This document shows, in pieces, positions 7,795 through 15,922 of a DNA stretch of 52,194 nt. The stretch is from Deferribacteraceae bacterium UBA6793 (lineage in GTDB: Bacteria > Chrysiogenota > Deferribacteres > Deferribacterales > Geovibrionaceae), in NCBI GenBank assembly GCA_002452405.1, contig DKFP01000013.1:1-52194 (forward strand), in the 5' to 3' direction. The translations under genes were made by a program, and so were the position numbers. The number at the start of each line of letters is the position of its first letter. The first letter of the stretch is position 1. The notes under the pieces were generated by a model. That model had not been told where the DNA came from. It searched no databases and worked only from the letters and a program-made list of their open reading frames with translations.

Positions 7795-7823
7795 TTGAAA
7801 AGACTCCAATACTATAGTATTTA
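7795..7823 (+). promoter_or_regulatory. Promoter with overlapping palindromic operator, upstream of the chemoreceptor
   Basis: TTGAAA at 7795-7800, 17 bases, TATTTA at 7818-7823. A perfect 14-base palindrome AATACTATAGTATT occupies 7808-7821 and overlaps the -10 box, as a repressor site would. The regulator is unknown. Confidence 0.45.
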
Positions 7824-7885
7824 ATATTGTAGTATCAGTATTTCCAATAAAACATATTTCATTTTTATTATCAGGAGACTTTTGC

Positions 7886-9568
7886 ATGATATCTAAATCA
7901 CTGAGAAACAAGATTCTTTTATTGGTGTTCTTTCCGGTTTTGATTGCCGCTGCGATGGTTGGCATATCGAACATTGTTGCAATCAAAAACCAGACTGCGG
8001 CGGAGCTGTCCGCCACGAGAGAGCGGCTTATGGATGAGAAAAAGGCGGAGCTGAAACAGCTTGTGGATCTTTTTCTTTCGGCTTCGGACAAGATATTAAA
8101 AGACCCTTCTTTTACGGAGGAGGAGGCGAGGGAGCGCATTAAGTATCTGGCATACAGCATTAATTTCGGTACGGACGGATACTATTTCCTCTATGAACCT
8201 GACGGCGTTCTTGTGGCAAACCCCATGACACCGGATCTTGAAGGCAAGAACCGGTTGAATGTTAAGGACGACGAAGGGGTGGAGTATATCCGCCTGATGA
8301 TCGAAGAGGCGCAGAAAGGGAGCGGGTATGTGCCTTATAAAAAGCTGAAAAAATCCAAAGATGCAATCATGCCTAAGATGAGTTATGCGGCCATGGTTCC
8401 GCAGGTGAACTGGATGGTAGGCACAGGATTTTATATCGACGATATTGACGACACACTTGCTGTTATCGAGTCGGCAGCGGACGCGCGCATGAAAAGGATG
8501 ATGGTTATGACGGTGATAGTTTCCGCCGCCGCCGCGCTGGTTTCTGTGGTTCTGGCGGGCATACTGCTCAATCCGGTTGTCGGCAATATCCGGTCGGTTG
8601 CGGATACCCTTAAAGAGATATCCAGCGGAGAGGGCGACCTCACACGACAGCTCCCTGTTAAAAGTGCGGATGAGGTAGGCGGGCTCTCGATATATTTCAA
8701 TACTTTCATATCAAAGCTGAAAGATATAATCGCTTCCGTACAGTCCTCTGCTCATTCTGTGGCATCCGGCAGTGCAGAGCTTGCCTCCGCAACGGAACAG
8801 CTATCCGTCACTATACGGGATCAGGCTGCTCAGATTTCCGGTGTTGCCGCTGCAACAGAGCAGATGAGCAGGTCTTCGGAACAGATAGTTGGTAACCTGA
8901 ACACCAACGTGGGGCTTGCCGGAAAAACCGAGCGCAATACGGAAGAGGGCAGCCGTATGCTTCAGAAGGCTGTTGACGAAGTGGTTGTCATTAAAAATCG
9001 CGTGGACGAGCTTGGACATGCCATAAGCAGCCTTGCGGATTCATCGCAGGAGATTAACGTCATACTGAACGTAATAAGCGACATCGCCGACCAGACTAAC
9101 CTGCTGGCGCTGAACGCGGCAATTGAGGCGGCACGCGCCGGTGACCACGGCAGAGGTTTTGCCGTTGTTGCTGACGAGGTGCGCAAGCTGGCGGAGAGAA
9201 CGCAGTCTGCCACTGGCGAGATAAGCACGATAGTGGAGAACTTCCGCAAGGAATCTGTGAAAGCGTCAAACGATATGGGGTCCGCTCTGGTTCATGTGGA
9301 CAACGGAGTGAACACCATGCAGTCTATATCTACATTTTTCGATGAAATAGTGGTCTCCGTCAAATCAATGAACGAGATGAACAGCGTGATAGAATCGTCC
9401 ATACGAGAGCAGATTTTGGCGATTGAAGGGATAAACGATAACACGCAGACAATTTCAACTGGTATTGAACAGAGTTCAAACGCACTGCACGAGATATCCA
9501 GAACGGTGAACGACCTGGAAATCCAGTCGGGCGATATGCTTAATAAGGTCGGAAGATTCAGAGTTTAA
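7886..9568 (+). CDS. Methyl-accepting chemotaxis protein with single Cache sensor
   Basis: A 560-residue chemoreceptor. The order is: membrane helix 1 (about 10-30), a periplasmic Cache_2-type sensor (about 35-195, with GTDGYYFLYEPDGVLVANP), membrane helix 2 (206-228), HAMP linker, and a cytoplasmic signalling domain. The hairpin tip has the highly conserved ISDIADQTNLLALNAAIEAA. It should bind a small ligand, of unknown identity, and control CheA. A clear ribosome-binding site (AGGAG) precedes the ATG. No CheW-binding pentapeptide tail is visible. It stands alone between its own promoter and a terminator. Confidence 0.92.
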   Translation: MISKSLRNKILLLVFFPVLIAAAMVGISNIVAIKNQTAAELSATRERLMDEKKAELKQLVDLFLSASDKILKDPSFTEEEARERIKYLAYSINFGTDGYYFLYEPDGVLVANPMTPDLEGKNRLNVKDDEGVEYIRLMIEEAQKGSGYVPYKKLKKSKDAIMPKMSYAAMVPQVNWMVGTGFYIDDIDDTLAVIESAADARMKRMMVMTVIVSAAAALVSVVLAGILLNPVVGNIRSVADTLKEISSGEGDLTRQLPVKSADEVGGLSIYFNTFISKLKDIIASVQSSAHSVASGSAELASATEQLSVTIRDQAAQISGVAAATEQMSRSSEQIVGNLNTNVGLAGKTERNTEEGSRMLQKAVDEVVVIKNRVDELGHAISSLADSSQEINVILNVISDIADQTNLLALNAAIEAARAGDHGRGFAVVADEVRKLAERTQSATGEISTIVENFRKESVKASNDMGSALVHVDNGVNTMQSISTFFDEIVVSVKSMNEMNSVIESSIREQILAIEGINDNTQTISTGIEQSSNALHEISRTVNDLEIQSGDMLNKVGRFRV

Positions 9569-9595
9569 ACGAAGCTGTTTTCAGATATAAAAAAA

Positions 9596-9613
9596 GCCCC
9601 GCATCAGCGGGGC
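9596..9613. terminator. Bidirectional terminator between the chemoreceptor and ppiD
   Basis: GCCCCGC (9596-9602) and GCGGGGC (9607-9613) around a four-base loop, with A-rich sequence before and a short T stretch after. It sits between convergent genes. Confidence 0.85.
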
Positions 9614-9623
9614 TTTGTCGTTT

Positions 9624-11528
9624 TTACTTAACGTAGTATTGCTGGTATTGAGGGCTGACCTCAATCTTCGCTGTCTTTTTAAGCGCTTCCACATAGTCCT
9701 TAACAGCTTCGTTCTGTTTCACGCCTGCCAGAGCGGAGACAATCTGGTCTTTCTGCTCAGGTGTGATTGCAGCAGCGGGGGGCGTAAGGCTTACGACCTG
9801 AACAAGGAATACCTTGCCGCCGACTGTATATGGTTTCGCGAGGAACGAACCGGGTTTAGCCTTGAAAATGCTGTCCATGAGGTCATTGTTCATGCCAAGA
9901 TTCTCAATGGGTTCGTTTCTGTTGAACGATTTGGGAGTCATAAAGGTTTTGCCTGTTTTTGCAGCCGCTTCCTGAATGGAGGCAAGTTTTGCCGCTTCAG
10001 AGGCAGCTTTTTCAGCAGCTTTGATATCCTGCTGTCCTTTGTATTCACCCTCAACCACACCCTTTATCTTGTCGAACTCAGGGATGAATGAAGGGAATTT
10101 ATCTGTCATTTCGAAGATTACTTTTTTATCGTCGAAATCCATTATCTGGCTTACTTCTGTTTTGGTCATAGCCATCAGCTTTCTGACCATATCGGGTTTG
10201 CCTTCAAGGGGAGTGCCGACGCCTGTTTCTGTGATACCGTTAAGGGTTACCACGGGCAGTTTGTCGCCGTTTTTCTTGTTGTAAGCGGTGATGTTGGATT
10301 CAGCAACTATCTCTTTGTATTTGTCGAATACGAAACTTTTGAAAGCCGCCTGACCTTTCTCTTTTCTGATAAGCTCTGTTATCTGGGGTTTCGCCTGCTC
10401 AAGGGTGGGGCTTGCGTCTGTTTTGTGGTCGATAACCTTTATTATATGGAAACCGAACTGAGTTTTTACGATGTCTGAAACTTCGCCGTTTTTAAGTTTG
10501 AAAGCAGCCGCTTCGAACTGGGGTACCATCTGACCTTTGGAGAAATAGCCGAGGTCGCCGCCGTTCTGTCCGCTGGAATCTGCGGAGTATTTTTTGGCAA
10601 GTTCTGCGAAATCGCCGCCGGATTTAACCATGCCGAGAACATCTTTCGCAAGTTTTTCTTTTGCGTCAACGTCCTGTTTGTTGTTCCAGTCGTCAACTTT
10701 GAAAAGGATGTGGGAAGCCTTAACGCTTTCCGGTTGAGACAGAGACGCTTTGTTTCTGATGAAGTAGTCTTCAACCTCTTTGTCGCTGACGGGGATTTCG
10801 ATGTTTTTCATAAGTGAGGGGTCGAAAACCAGAGCAATGAAGTTTGCCTTTTCAGGAACTCTGTATGCTTCTTTGTTCTCTTCGTAGAATTTTTTAACGT
10901 CGGCATCGTTCACCTTAACAGTGCCTGCGAAGTCGTCCGCTTTGAACTCTATATAATTGATAACAGCGGTGGTGTTACGGAACTTGTATTCCATATCAAC
11001 CTCTTTGTCTGTGACAGAGACGCTGTTTTTAATCATTTCATTCATTTTCTGCGCTGTGATGTCCTCTTTAACCTTCTGTTCGAAGATTGCGGGGGTCATT
11101 CTGTTTCTGGCGAGGATGTTTGTATACTGTTCTATGCTGAACTGACCGTCGATCTGGAATGACTGCATGTTCTGGATATACATCTGAACTTCCGCGTCTG
11201 AAACGGGGATGTTGAGTCTTTTTGCCTCTTCTATGAGGAGTGCCTGACTGATGAGATCGTTCATAACGGTCTTTTCTATCAGGTTGTCTTTCATAAGCTG
11301 GTCAACCTGATTTCCGAAAAGGCTGCGGAAGTTTTCTCTGGTTGCGTCGAGTTTCTGGCTGAAATCAGCGTCAGAGATGACTGTGTCGTTGACCTTTATG
11401 GCATAGTGGCTCTGTGCGACCTTGTCGCCGATACCCCATGCAAAGAATATGGTTGCAACAAACGCCGCAATCACAAACCAAAGGGCAAAAACTGTCATCT
11501 TTTTCTGTTGTCTGAACTTGGAGATCAT
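9624..11528 (-). CDS. ppiD: Periplasmic peptidyl-prolyl isomerase/chaperone PpiD (SurA-N type)
   Basis: A 634-residue membrane-anchored folding factor. A short cytoplasmic N-terminus (ISKFRQQKK) precedes one membrane helix (about 12-31), then a SurA-N-like chaperone region and a parvulin domain at roughly 265-365 (VKASHILF through GFHIIKV). A second, degenerate parvulin-like region follows. The order and length match E. coli PpiD (about 620 residues). The start at 11528 has GAGG nine bases upstream and begins just before the anchor. An in-frame ATG at 11660 would run through the 4.5S RNA and is rejected. The gene lies downstream of tRNA-Ser and ffs on the same strand and may share their transcript. 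Confidence 0.9.
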   Translation of the reverse strand: MISKFRQQKKMTVFALWFVIAAFVATIFFAWGIGDKVAQSHYAIKVNDTVISDADFSQKLDATRENFRSLFGNQVDQLMKDNLIEKTVMNDLISQALLIEEAKRLNIPVSDAEVQMYIQNMQSFQIDGQFSIEQYTNILARNRMTPAIFEQKVKEDITAQKMNEMIKNSVSVTDKEVDMEYKFRNTTAVINYIEFKADDFAGTVKVNDADVKKFYEENKEAYRVPEKANFIALVFDPSLMKNIEIPVSDKEVEDYFIRNKASLSQPESVKASHILFKVDDWNNKQDVDAKEKLAKDVLGMVKSGGDFAELAKKYSADSSGQNGGDLGYFSKGQMVPQFEAAAFKLKNGEVSDIVKTQFGFHIIKVIDHKTDASPTLEQAKPQITELIRKEKGQAAFKSFVFDKYKEIVAESNITAYNKKNGDKLPVVTLNGITETGVGTPLEGKPDMVRKLMAMTKTEVSQIMDFDDKKVIFEMTDKFPSFIPEFDKIKGVVEGEYKGQQDIKAAEKAASEAAKLASIQEAAAKTGKTFMTPKSFNRNEPIENLGMNNDLMDSIFKAKPGSFLAKPYTVGGKVFLVQVVSLTPPAAAITPEQKDQIVSALAGVKQNEAVKDYVEALKKTAKIEVSPQYQQYYVK

Positions 11529-11576
11529 ATTGAAGTACCTCGTGAGGCAATATTTGACCGATAAATTAAAATTTAA

Positions 11577-11682
11577 GACCCGACAGGGTGACTCCGGCAC
11601 ACAAATTAACCCACTACCGTTGCTTTCTTCCGAACCTGGCGGGGTTCGCGGGTAATCCATTGCAGAGACCCCATCGGGCCAG
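11577..11682 (-). ncRNA. ffs: Signal recognition particle 4.5S RNA (small bacterial type)
   Basis: Read on the minus strand, the sequence has the conserved SRP domain IV core: CCAGGTTCGGAAGAAAGCAA on one side and GTGTGCCGGAGT on the other. This is the Ffh-binding hairpin with its GGAA-type tetraloop. The ends CCCGATGGGGT and ACCCTGTCGGG pair to close the molecule. The size, about 106 nt, fits a 4.5S RNA without an Alu domain. The exact ends are set by pairing only. It lies between tRNA-Ser and ppiD. Confidence 0.9.
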
Positions 11683-11710
11683 CCTGATATTCATTTTTTA
11701 AGCATCAAAA

Positions 11711-11799
11711 CGGAGAGGGAGGGATTCGAACCCTCGGTACGTGTTAGCGTACACACACTTTCCAGGCGTGCTCCTTCAGCCTGACTCGGACACCTCTCC
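11711..11799 (-). tRNA. tRNA-Ser (anticodon GGA)
   Basis: The minus strand folds into a class II tRNA. The acceptor stem is GGAGAGG with CCTCTCC plus discriminator G. A five-pair anticodon stem holds the loop CTGGAAA, giving anticodon GGA (reads UCC and UCU). A long variable arm GTACGCTAACACGTAC and a T arm GAGGGTTCGAATCCCTC follow. The terminal CCA is not encoded. The long variable arm and G73 are serine identity elements. Confidence 0.96.
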
Positions 11800-11827
11800 T
11801 TTTGCATGATTCCGAAAAGGAATCAAA

Positions 11828-11856
11828 TGTATATCAGGCTTTCACTTTAATGTCAA
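11828..11856 (-). promoter_or_regulatory. Strong sigma70-type promoter for tRNA-Ser and ffs
   Basis: On the minus strand TTGACA (11856-11851), a 17-base spacer and TATACA (11833-11828). The predicted start lies about 20 bases before the tRNA. The near-consensus boxes fit a stable-RNA promoter. Confidence 0.75.
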
Positions 11857-11894
11857 TAGTATGGTTTGATTCATACTACATTTTTTGTACGTTG

Positions 11895-12308
11895 TCATTT
11901 AACGATAATTTTAGCGGGTTTATCCGTTTTTTTTATCTTATAATATACGTAAGGAGCGTACCATTCGTTTGAGCATTTTACTGGTTCGGCGTAGACCACT
12001 ATGGATTTCTCTGTTTCGTCTATGCGGTAGACATCTATGCATGAATCGCCCGCATCTTTGCCGAAATAGGCGACCATAAGGGAGAAGTTTGCATAGTCAA
12101 AGGGCTGCGTGTCCTTGTTTATAACTGCTCTGGCTTTGTGGAACGCACCGTATTCCTCTTCGGAGTTGAAAATTTTTACCCCGAAAACAGGTTTGCCCAC
12201 AGGTGCGAACCCATTCACCTTTTCAAAAGAAGAGAGGGTGCTTCTGTCGCCCATGGCGAATGCCGCGGCGGCGGATAAAATTAAAATTGTGAAAATTATG
12301 GTTTTCAT
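11895..12308 (-). CDS. Small exported protein of unknown function
   Basis: A 137-residue protein with a clear signal peptide (about 1-18, ending AAFAMG). The mature part is a single small beta-rich domain with two cysteines (in DSCIDV and VKCSNE) that could form a disulfide in the periplasm. The hydrophobic strands LMVAYFG and YVYYKIKK are arranged somewhat like the PrcB C-terminal domain, but this is a weak resemblance and I do not assign the family. It diverges from the trypsin-like protease gene across 82 bases, so a link to that protease, for example as an inhibitor or partner, is possible but unproven. Confidence 0.7.
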   Translation of the reverse strand: MKTIIFTILILSAAAAFAMGDRSTLSSFEKVNGFAPVGKPVFGVKIFNSEEEYGAFHKARAVINKDTQPFDYANFSLMVAYFGKDAGDSCIDVYRIDETEKSIVVYAEPVKCSNEWYAPYVYYKIKKTDKPAKIIVK

Positions 12309-12334
12309 GTCACACCGTTGAGGTATTAATTACT

Positions 12335-12362
12335 TTGTAGTAGCATATTAATATGATAATAT
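12335..12362 (+). promoter_or_regulatory. Promoter with 12-base palindrome in the divergent region
   Basis: TTGTAG (12335-12340), 16 bases, TAATAT (12357-12362), upstream of the protease gene. A perfect palindrome CATATTAATATG fills the spacer at 12344-12355 and could be an operator shared by both divergent genes. Confidence 0.4.
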
Positions 12363-12390
12363 CACGACAAAACAGTTCACGAGGTAGTTT

Positions 12391-13377
12391 ATGATTACCA
12401 GATTTAAGATTTTGATAATTGCAGGTTTCCTGCTGGTATCTTTTCTTCCCGCGTCCGCAACGGACGTCACCGGAAAGATTATCGGCGGAACAGATGTCGC
12501 AGACGGAAAGTATCCGTTTGTCGTTGCCATCCTTGACACAACAAAAGGTACCACAGAGCTTAATCAGCAGTTTTGCGGCGGTACACTGATTGCGCCGGAC
12601 TGGATTCTGACAGCGGGACACTGTGCAGAGGATTACACCACTGCCGCAACAATAGCCAATCTGCGTGTGCTTGCCGGTACGAACGTACTCTCTACCAGCG
12701 GATCAACCAATGGAACAAAGGTCAGAGTCTCTGCGGTATACATACACGATAACTACAACGGCGTGACCTACGACAATGACATTGCGCTGATGAAACTCAG
12801 CACATCACTTTCTCAGGATACAATAGACGGTCTCTCGTCATCCACATACCCCGCATTCACCGTGGGCACACTGGCAACGGTTGCCGGATGGGGTTCAACA
12901 GCGTATCCTGTGACACCGCACACCTACCCGACGAGCCTAATGGAAGTGGATCTGCCCGTTGTTTCAAACGATACATGCAGAGATGTTTCCGGATATGATA
13001 TGACAGATAATATGATATGCGCCGGATATGCTCAGGGCGGAAAAGACTCCTGTTCAGGCGACAGCGGCGGTCCTCTTTTCGTTCAGGACGGCTCAAACTA
13101 TATAGTTATCGGTATCGTCAGCAACGGCTATGAGTGTGCACAGCCGAACTATTACGGTATCTATACAAAAGTTGCCGGTTATACATCATGGATAGATGCC
13201 AAGATGAGCAGCAACTCCGGCGGCGGCACAACAGACCCCGGCGATTCAGACGGTAACAGCGGCGGCGGCGGAGGCGGTGGTGGCGGATGTTCCGCATCTA
13301 AAGACGGTTCGCCCGTTGCACTTCTGCTTATGTTTGCTGTTGGCGGCATATACCTGATACGCAGAAAAAGAGCTTAA
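12391..13377 (+). CDS. Secreted trypsin-like serine protease (S1) with C-terminal sorting tail
   Basis: A 328-residue protease. A signal peptide (1 to about 23) is followed by a six-residue propeptide ending in Lys29 and the activation site IIGG (30-33), so a tryptic cut would activate it. The triad is His77 (TAGHC), Asp130 (DNDIAL) and Ser225 (GDSGGP). Asp219 at the base of the specificity pocket predicts cleavage after Arg or Lys. After the domain comes a Gly/Ser/Asp linker with nine glycines, Cys300, a hydrophobic helix (about 308-323) and the basic end RRKRA. That tripartite tail looks like a CTERM-type sorting signal processed by a membrane protease, as in Vibrio GlyGly-CTERM proteases, but with a cysteine. 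No processing enzyme is in the window. Confidence 0.9.
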   Translation: MITRFKILIIAGFLLVSFLPASATDVTGKIIGGTDVADGKYPFVVAILDTTKGTTELNQQFCGGTLIAPDWILTAGHCAEDYTTAATIANLRVLAGTNVLSTSGSTNGTKVRVSAVYIHDNYNGVTYDNDIALMKLSTSLSQDTIDGLSSSTYPAFTVGTLATVAGWGSTAYPVTPHTYPTSLMEVDLPVVSNDTCRDVSGYDMTDNMICAGYAQGGKDSCSGDSGGPLFVQDGSNYIVIGIVSNGYECAQPNYYGIYTKVAGYTSWIDAKMSSNSGGGTTDPGDSDGNSGGGGGGGGGCSASKDGSPVALLLMFAVGGIYLIRRKRA

Positions 13378-13390
13378 CTCTTTCAGATAC

Positions 13391-13422
13391 AAAAAAAGGC
13401 AGCCGCGTGGCTGCCTTTTTTA
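13391..13422. terminator. Bidirectional terminator between protease and flavodiiron genes
   Basis: GGCAGCC (13398-13404), loop GCGT, GGCTGCC (13409-13415), flanked by seven A on the left and a T run on the right. It serves both convergent genes. Confidence 0.9.
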
Positions 13423-13439
13423 TCGTTCAGATTAATATC

Positions 13440-14651
13440 TTATTGAGCTTCCAGAACCTGCATACCGAAGTCCCTGCCCCACTGATAAGCGTCTCTGAGT
13501 TCATGCTCAGAAGGGGTCATCTTAACTTTGAATGAGGGCAGCGGCGTTTTCATACGCATTGTCTTCATGATATCCTCTGAAACCTTGACACCTTCGCCGC
13601 TCCAGCCGTATGAGCCGAAGCATCCGCCGAGCCTGTTCACAACGTTTAGCACAACGAAATATGAGAACAGCTCAAGCACAGGGTGAGGCGCTTTCGCGTT
13701 AAGGGTAGGGGTGCCGATGAGCACACCGTGGGATATCTCTATGGAATCGATAAGGGTCATGATGTCCGTTGTGGCGGAATCGTACATGTCAACACGCACG
13801 CCCACCTCTTCGATACCGGCGCGTATCTGGTCTGCCAGTTTTTTGGTGTTGCCGTATGCTGTGGCATAAACCAGCGTCACCTGACGGTTTGTCATGTTCT
13901 TATAGTAGCGGGCAGCAGACTTGTCATAGAAATCCATGTAATAATCTATGTCCTCTACAAGAACGGGACCGTGGGAAGGGCATACCATGTCGATTTTAAG
14001 CCCGCTGATTTTTTGCAGAGCTTTGGTTATGTGCTCTTTATAGGGGCGCATTATCATGGAATAATAGAAGCTGAAAGCCTCTTTTGCCACGTCTTTTTCC
14101 GCGATGTCCTTGTTCAGCAGCACGTCACCTTTCGGACAGTAGTGTGCGCCGAGGAAGTCACAGGGGAAGAGCATCTCCTCTTCCACAAGATAGGTGAACA
14201 TTGTGTCAGGCCAGTGCAGGAAAGGCGTATGGAAAAACCGGAGGGTCTTCCCGCCGAGATCTATAACATCCTCATCACCGACGGCTCTTCCTTTGAAGTC
14301 ACGGTTGACGATATTTTCAACGAAGGTTTTTGCCGTTTTGGAGTAGATAACCTCCATATCCGGATTGAGATCAAGCAGTATGGGCAGCGCGCCGGAGTGG
14401 TCCGGTTCGTTGTGGTTCAGGATGATATAGTCTATCCTGCTGATAGGCATGATCTCTTCGATGCGTTCTATATATTCCTTCTGAAAATTAAGTTTGCAGG
14501 CTTCGATAAGAGCTGTTTTCTCTTTACCCACAACAAGGTAGCTGTTGTATGTCGTTCCGTGTTCCGTGGGGATAACTATGTCGAAAATCTCAAGCTCAGG
14601 GTCTTTTACACCAACCCAGTAAACGTCCTTTTTAAGCAAAGTAGCATGCAT
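13440..14651 (-). CDS. Flavodiiron protein (FprA, rubredoxin:oxygen/NO oxidoreductase)
   Basis: A 403-residue two-domain enzyme that reduces O2 to water or NO to N2O in the cytoplasm. The N-terminal metallo-beta-lactamase fold has the diiron ligand motif His80-x-Glu82-x-Asp84-His85 (NHNEPDHSG), with further ligands in FLHWPDT, PCDFLGAH and CPSHGPV. The C-terminal flavodoxin domain begins near VTLVYATAYGNT and binds FMN. A GGAGG precedes the ATG. The rubredoxin just upstream is the usual electron donor. No rubredoxin or flavin reductase domain is fused to it. A terminator-like hairpin separates the two genes. Confidence 0.94.
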   Translation of the reverse strand: MHATLLKKDVYWVGVKDPELEIFDIVIPTEHGTTYNSYLVVGKEKTALIEACKLNFQKEYIERIEEIMPISRIDYIILNHNEPDHSGALPILLDLNPDMEVIYSKTAKTFVENIVNRDFKGRAVGDEDVIDLGGKTLRFFHTPFLHWPDTMFTYLVEEEMLFPCDFLGAHYCPKGDVLLNKDIAEKDVAKEAFSFYYSMIMRPYKEHITKALQKISGLKIDMVCPSHGPVLVEDIDYYMDFYDKSAARYYKNMTNRQVTLVYATAYGNTKKLADQIRAGIEEVGVRVDMYDSATTDIMTLIDSIEISHGVLIGTPTLNAKAPHPVLELFSYFVVLNVVNRLGGCFGSYGWSGEGVKVSEDIMKTMRMKTPLPSFKVKMTPSEHELRDAYQWGRDFGMQVLEAQ

Positions 14652-14681
14652 ATTTCCTCCAAGAAAAATAACTGAAAAAAA

Positions 14682-14710
14682 GCCGCCGTTTTTGCTTTGC
14701 GGCGGCTTTT
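14682..14710 (-). terminator. Terminator-like hairpin between rubredoxin and flavodiiron genes
   Basis: GCCGCCG (14682-14688) and CGGCGGC (14700-14706), with A- and T-rich flanks on both sides. It lies after the rubredoxin stop and before the flavodiiron start, both on the minus strand. It may attenuate transcription and set a rubredoxin-rich ratio. Confidence 0.75.
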
Positions 14711-14715
14711 ATTTC

Positions 14716-14877
14716 TTAGTCCTGATAAGCCTCAAAGCTGTCTTTGCCTACGCCGCATTCGGGGCAGACCCAGTCTTCGGGGATATCTTCGAAAGCTGTA
14801 CCGGGGTCGATACCTCCGTCAGGGTCACCCACCGCAGGGTCATAAATCCAGCCGCAGATTGTGCAGATATACTTCAT
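14716..14877 (-). CDS. Rubredoxin
   Basis: A 53-residue electron carrier. The iron is bound by Cys5 and Cys8 (ICTICGW) and by Cys38 and Cys41 (VCPECG), with the conserved YDPAVGDPDGGI between. The start at 14877 has a strong AAGGAGG six bases away; a longer frame from 14925 would overlap the upstream gene and is rejected. Its likely partner is the flavodiiron protein directly downstream, forming a system that removes oxygen or nitric oxide. Confidence 0.96.
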   Translation of the reverse strand: MKYICTICGWIYDPAVGDPDGGIDPGTAFEDIPEDWVCPECGVGKDSFEAYQD

Positions 14878-14921
14878 GGTTGCCTCCTTGTAATAAGAGT
14901 ATACTTGTCTTTTTATGCAAG

Positions 14922-15911
14922 TCAAATCTTTTTGATTTCCGCGTTTTTAATACCTATCTTTTTGAGCAGTCTCTCTTTTATTGTGTTAATGACTGTCTGA
15001 TATTCTTTATCGGTAAGGTTGAGTTGCCCTCCGGCGGATTTCATATGTCCGCCGCCTGTACCCAGTCCTTTAACAAGGCTTATAGCCATTCTGCCGACAG
15101 CAGTCCTTGTGGATTTTGACCGCAAAGAGAAGAATCCGTTGTTGTCCATTCTCCCAACGACGAAAGTCCACTTTATGTCTCTCATCCGAAGCAGAAAATC
15201 GCTTGTTTCCGCAATAAGATCCGCGTTTCGCACGTCTCCCAGATCGCAGAAGATGAGGTTGTCTATTATCTCGGAACATTCTACAGCTTTTTTCAGGTTT
15301 TTGAAATAGTATCTGGGCACTTCGGGGTTTTCAATTTTTGTGAGTTTTTTGTGTGAGATATAGGGGAAAATGTATGACATCATTGCTTTGTCTATGCACG
15401 TGTTCGTGCGTCCCGACCCAACCGTATCGGTCTTTATTCCATAATAAAGCGCCGTAGCTGTGTCTGTGTCTGGAATGATGTTAAGATGCTTCATATATTC
15501 GGTTACAATTGTGCTTGTGCTGCCCGCTTCCTGTCTGACATCGTGCAGACGGACTTCTGAGGTTGAATGTCTGTAGTTATGATGATCAATTACCACATCG
15601 ACATTAAAACCGTCGGGTATAAAGACGTTTCCGGCTTTCGGCTGGGTATCCACAACTATGAGATAGTCATAGCGGGCGAAGTTCAGCTTTACGGAGCTGT
15701 GCATCTGGATTTTGCACAGACGGAGCAGTTCACGGTTCTCGGCTCTGCCGACGATACCGTAAAAGCCTATTGTGCAACGCTTCTTTAGTTTAGCGGATAG
15801 AATGTACCTGAGACCGGTCGCGGCGGCTATGGTGTCAGGATCAGGGTTGTTGTGGGTGAGTATCAGAACCTTTCTTTTAGGTTTGATATCTTCTAGTATC
15901 CTGTCTATCAT
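14922..15911 (-). CDS. DHH/DHHA1 phosphoesterase (NrnA-like)
   Basis: A 329-residue member of the DHH family. Motif I is HNNPDPD (20-26), motif II VVDTQP (about 86-91) and motif III DHH (109-111), all metal ligands. The DHHA1 domain has the substrate-binding GTGGGHMKSAGG near 298-309. NrnA relatives degrade short oligoribonucleotides and pAp or cyclic dinucleotide products. The precise substrate cannot be read from the sequence. It starts 11 bases after the upstream exported protein and precedes rubredoxin by 44 bases. Confidence 0.88.
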   Translation of the reverse strand: MIDRILEDIKPKRKVLILTHNNPDPDTIAAATGLRYILSAKLKKRCTIGFYGIVGRAENRELLRLCKIQMHSSVKLNFARYDYLIVVDTQPKAGNVFIPDGFNVDVVIDHHNYRHSTSEVRLHDVRQEAGSTSTIVTEYMKHLNIIPDTDTATALYYGIKTDTVGSGRTNTCIDKAMMSYIFPYISHKKLTKIENPEVPRYYFKNLKKAVECSEIIDNLIFCDLGDVRNADLIAETSDFLLRMRDIKWTFVVGRMDNNGFFSLRSKSTRTAVGRMAISLVKGLGTGGGHMKSAGGQLNLTDKEYQTVINTIKERLLKKIGIKNAEIKKI

Positions 15912-15922
15912 GATAAAGATTA

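Noticed and set aside
11529..11660. N-terminal extension of PpiD
   Set aside because: The extra codons run through the 4.5S RNA. The start at 11528 directly precedes the membrane anchor and has a ribosome-binding site.
13683..14675. A 330-codon plus-strand frame opposite the flavodiiron gene
   Set aside because: The minus-strand gene has full diiron and FMN motifs. The opposite frame has none.
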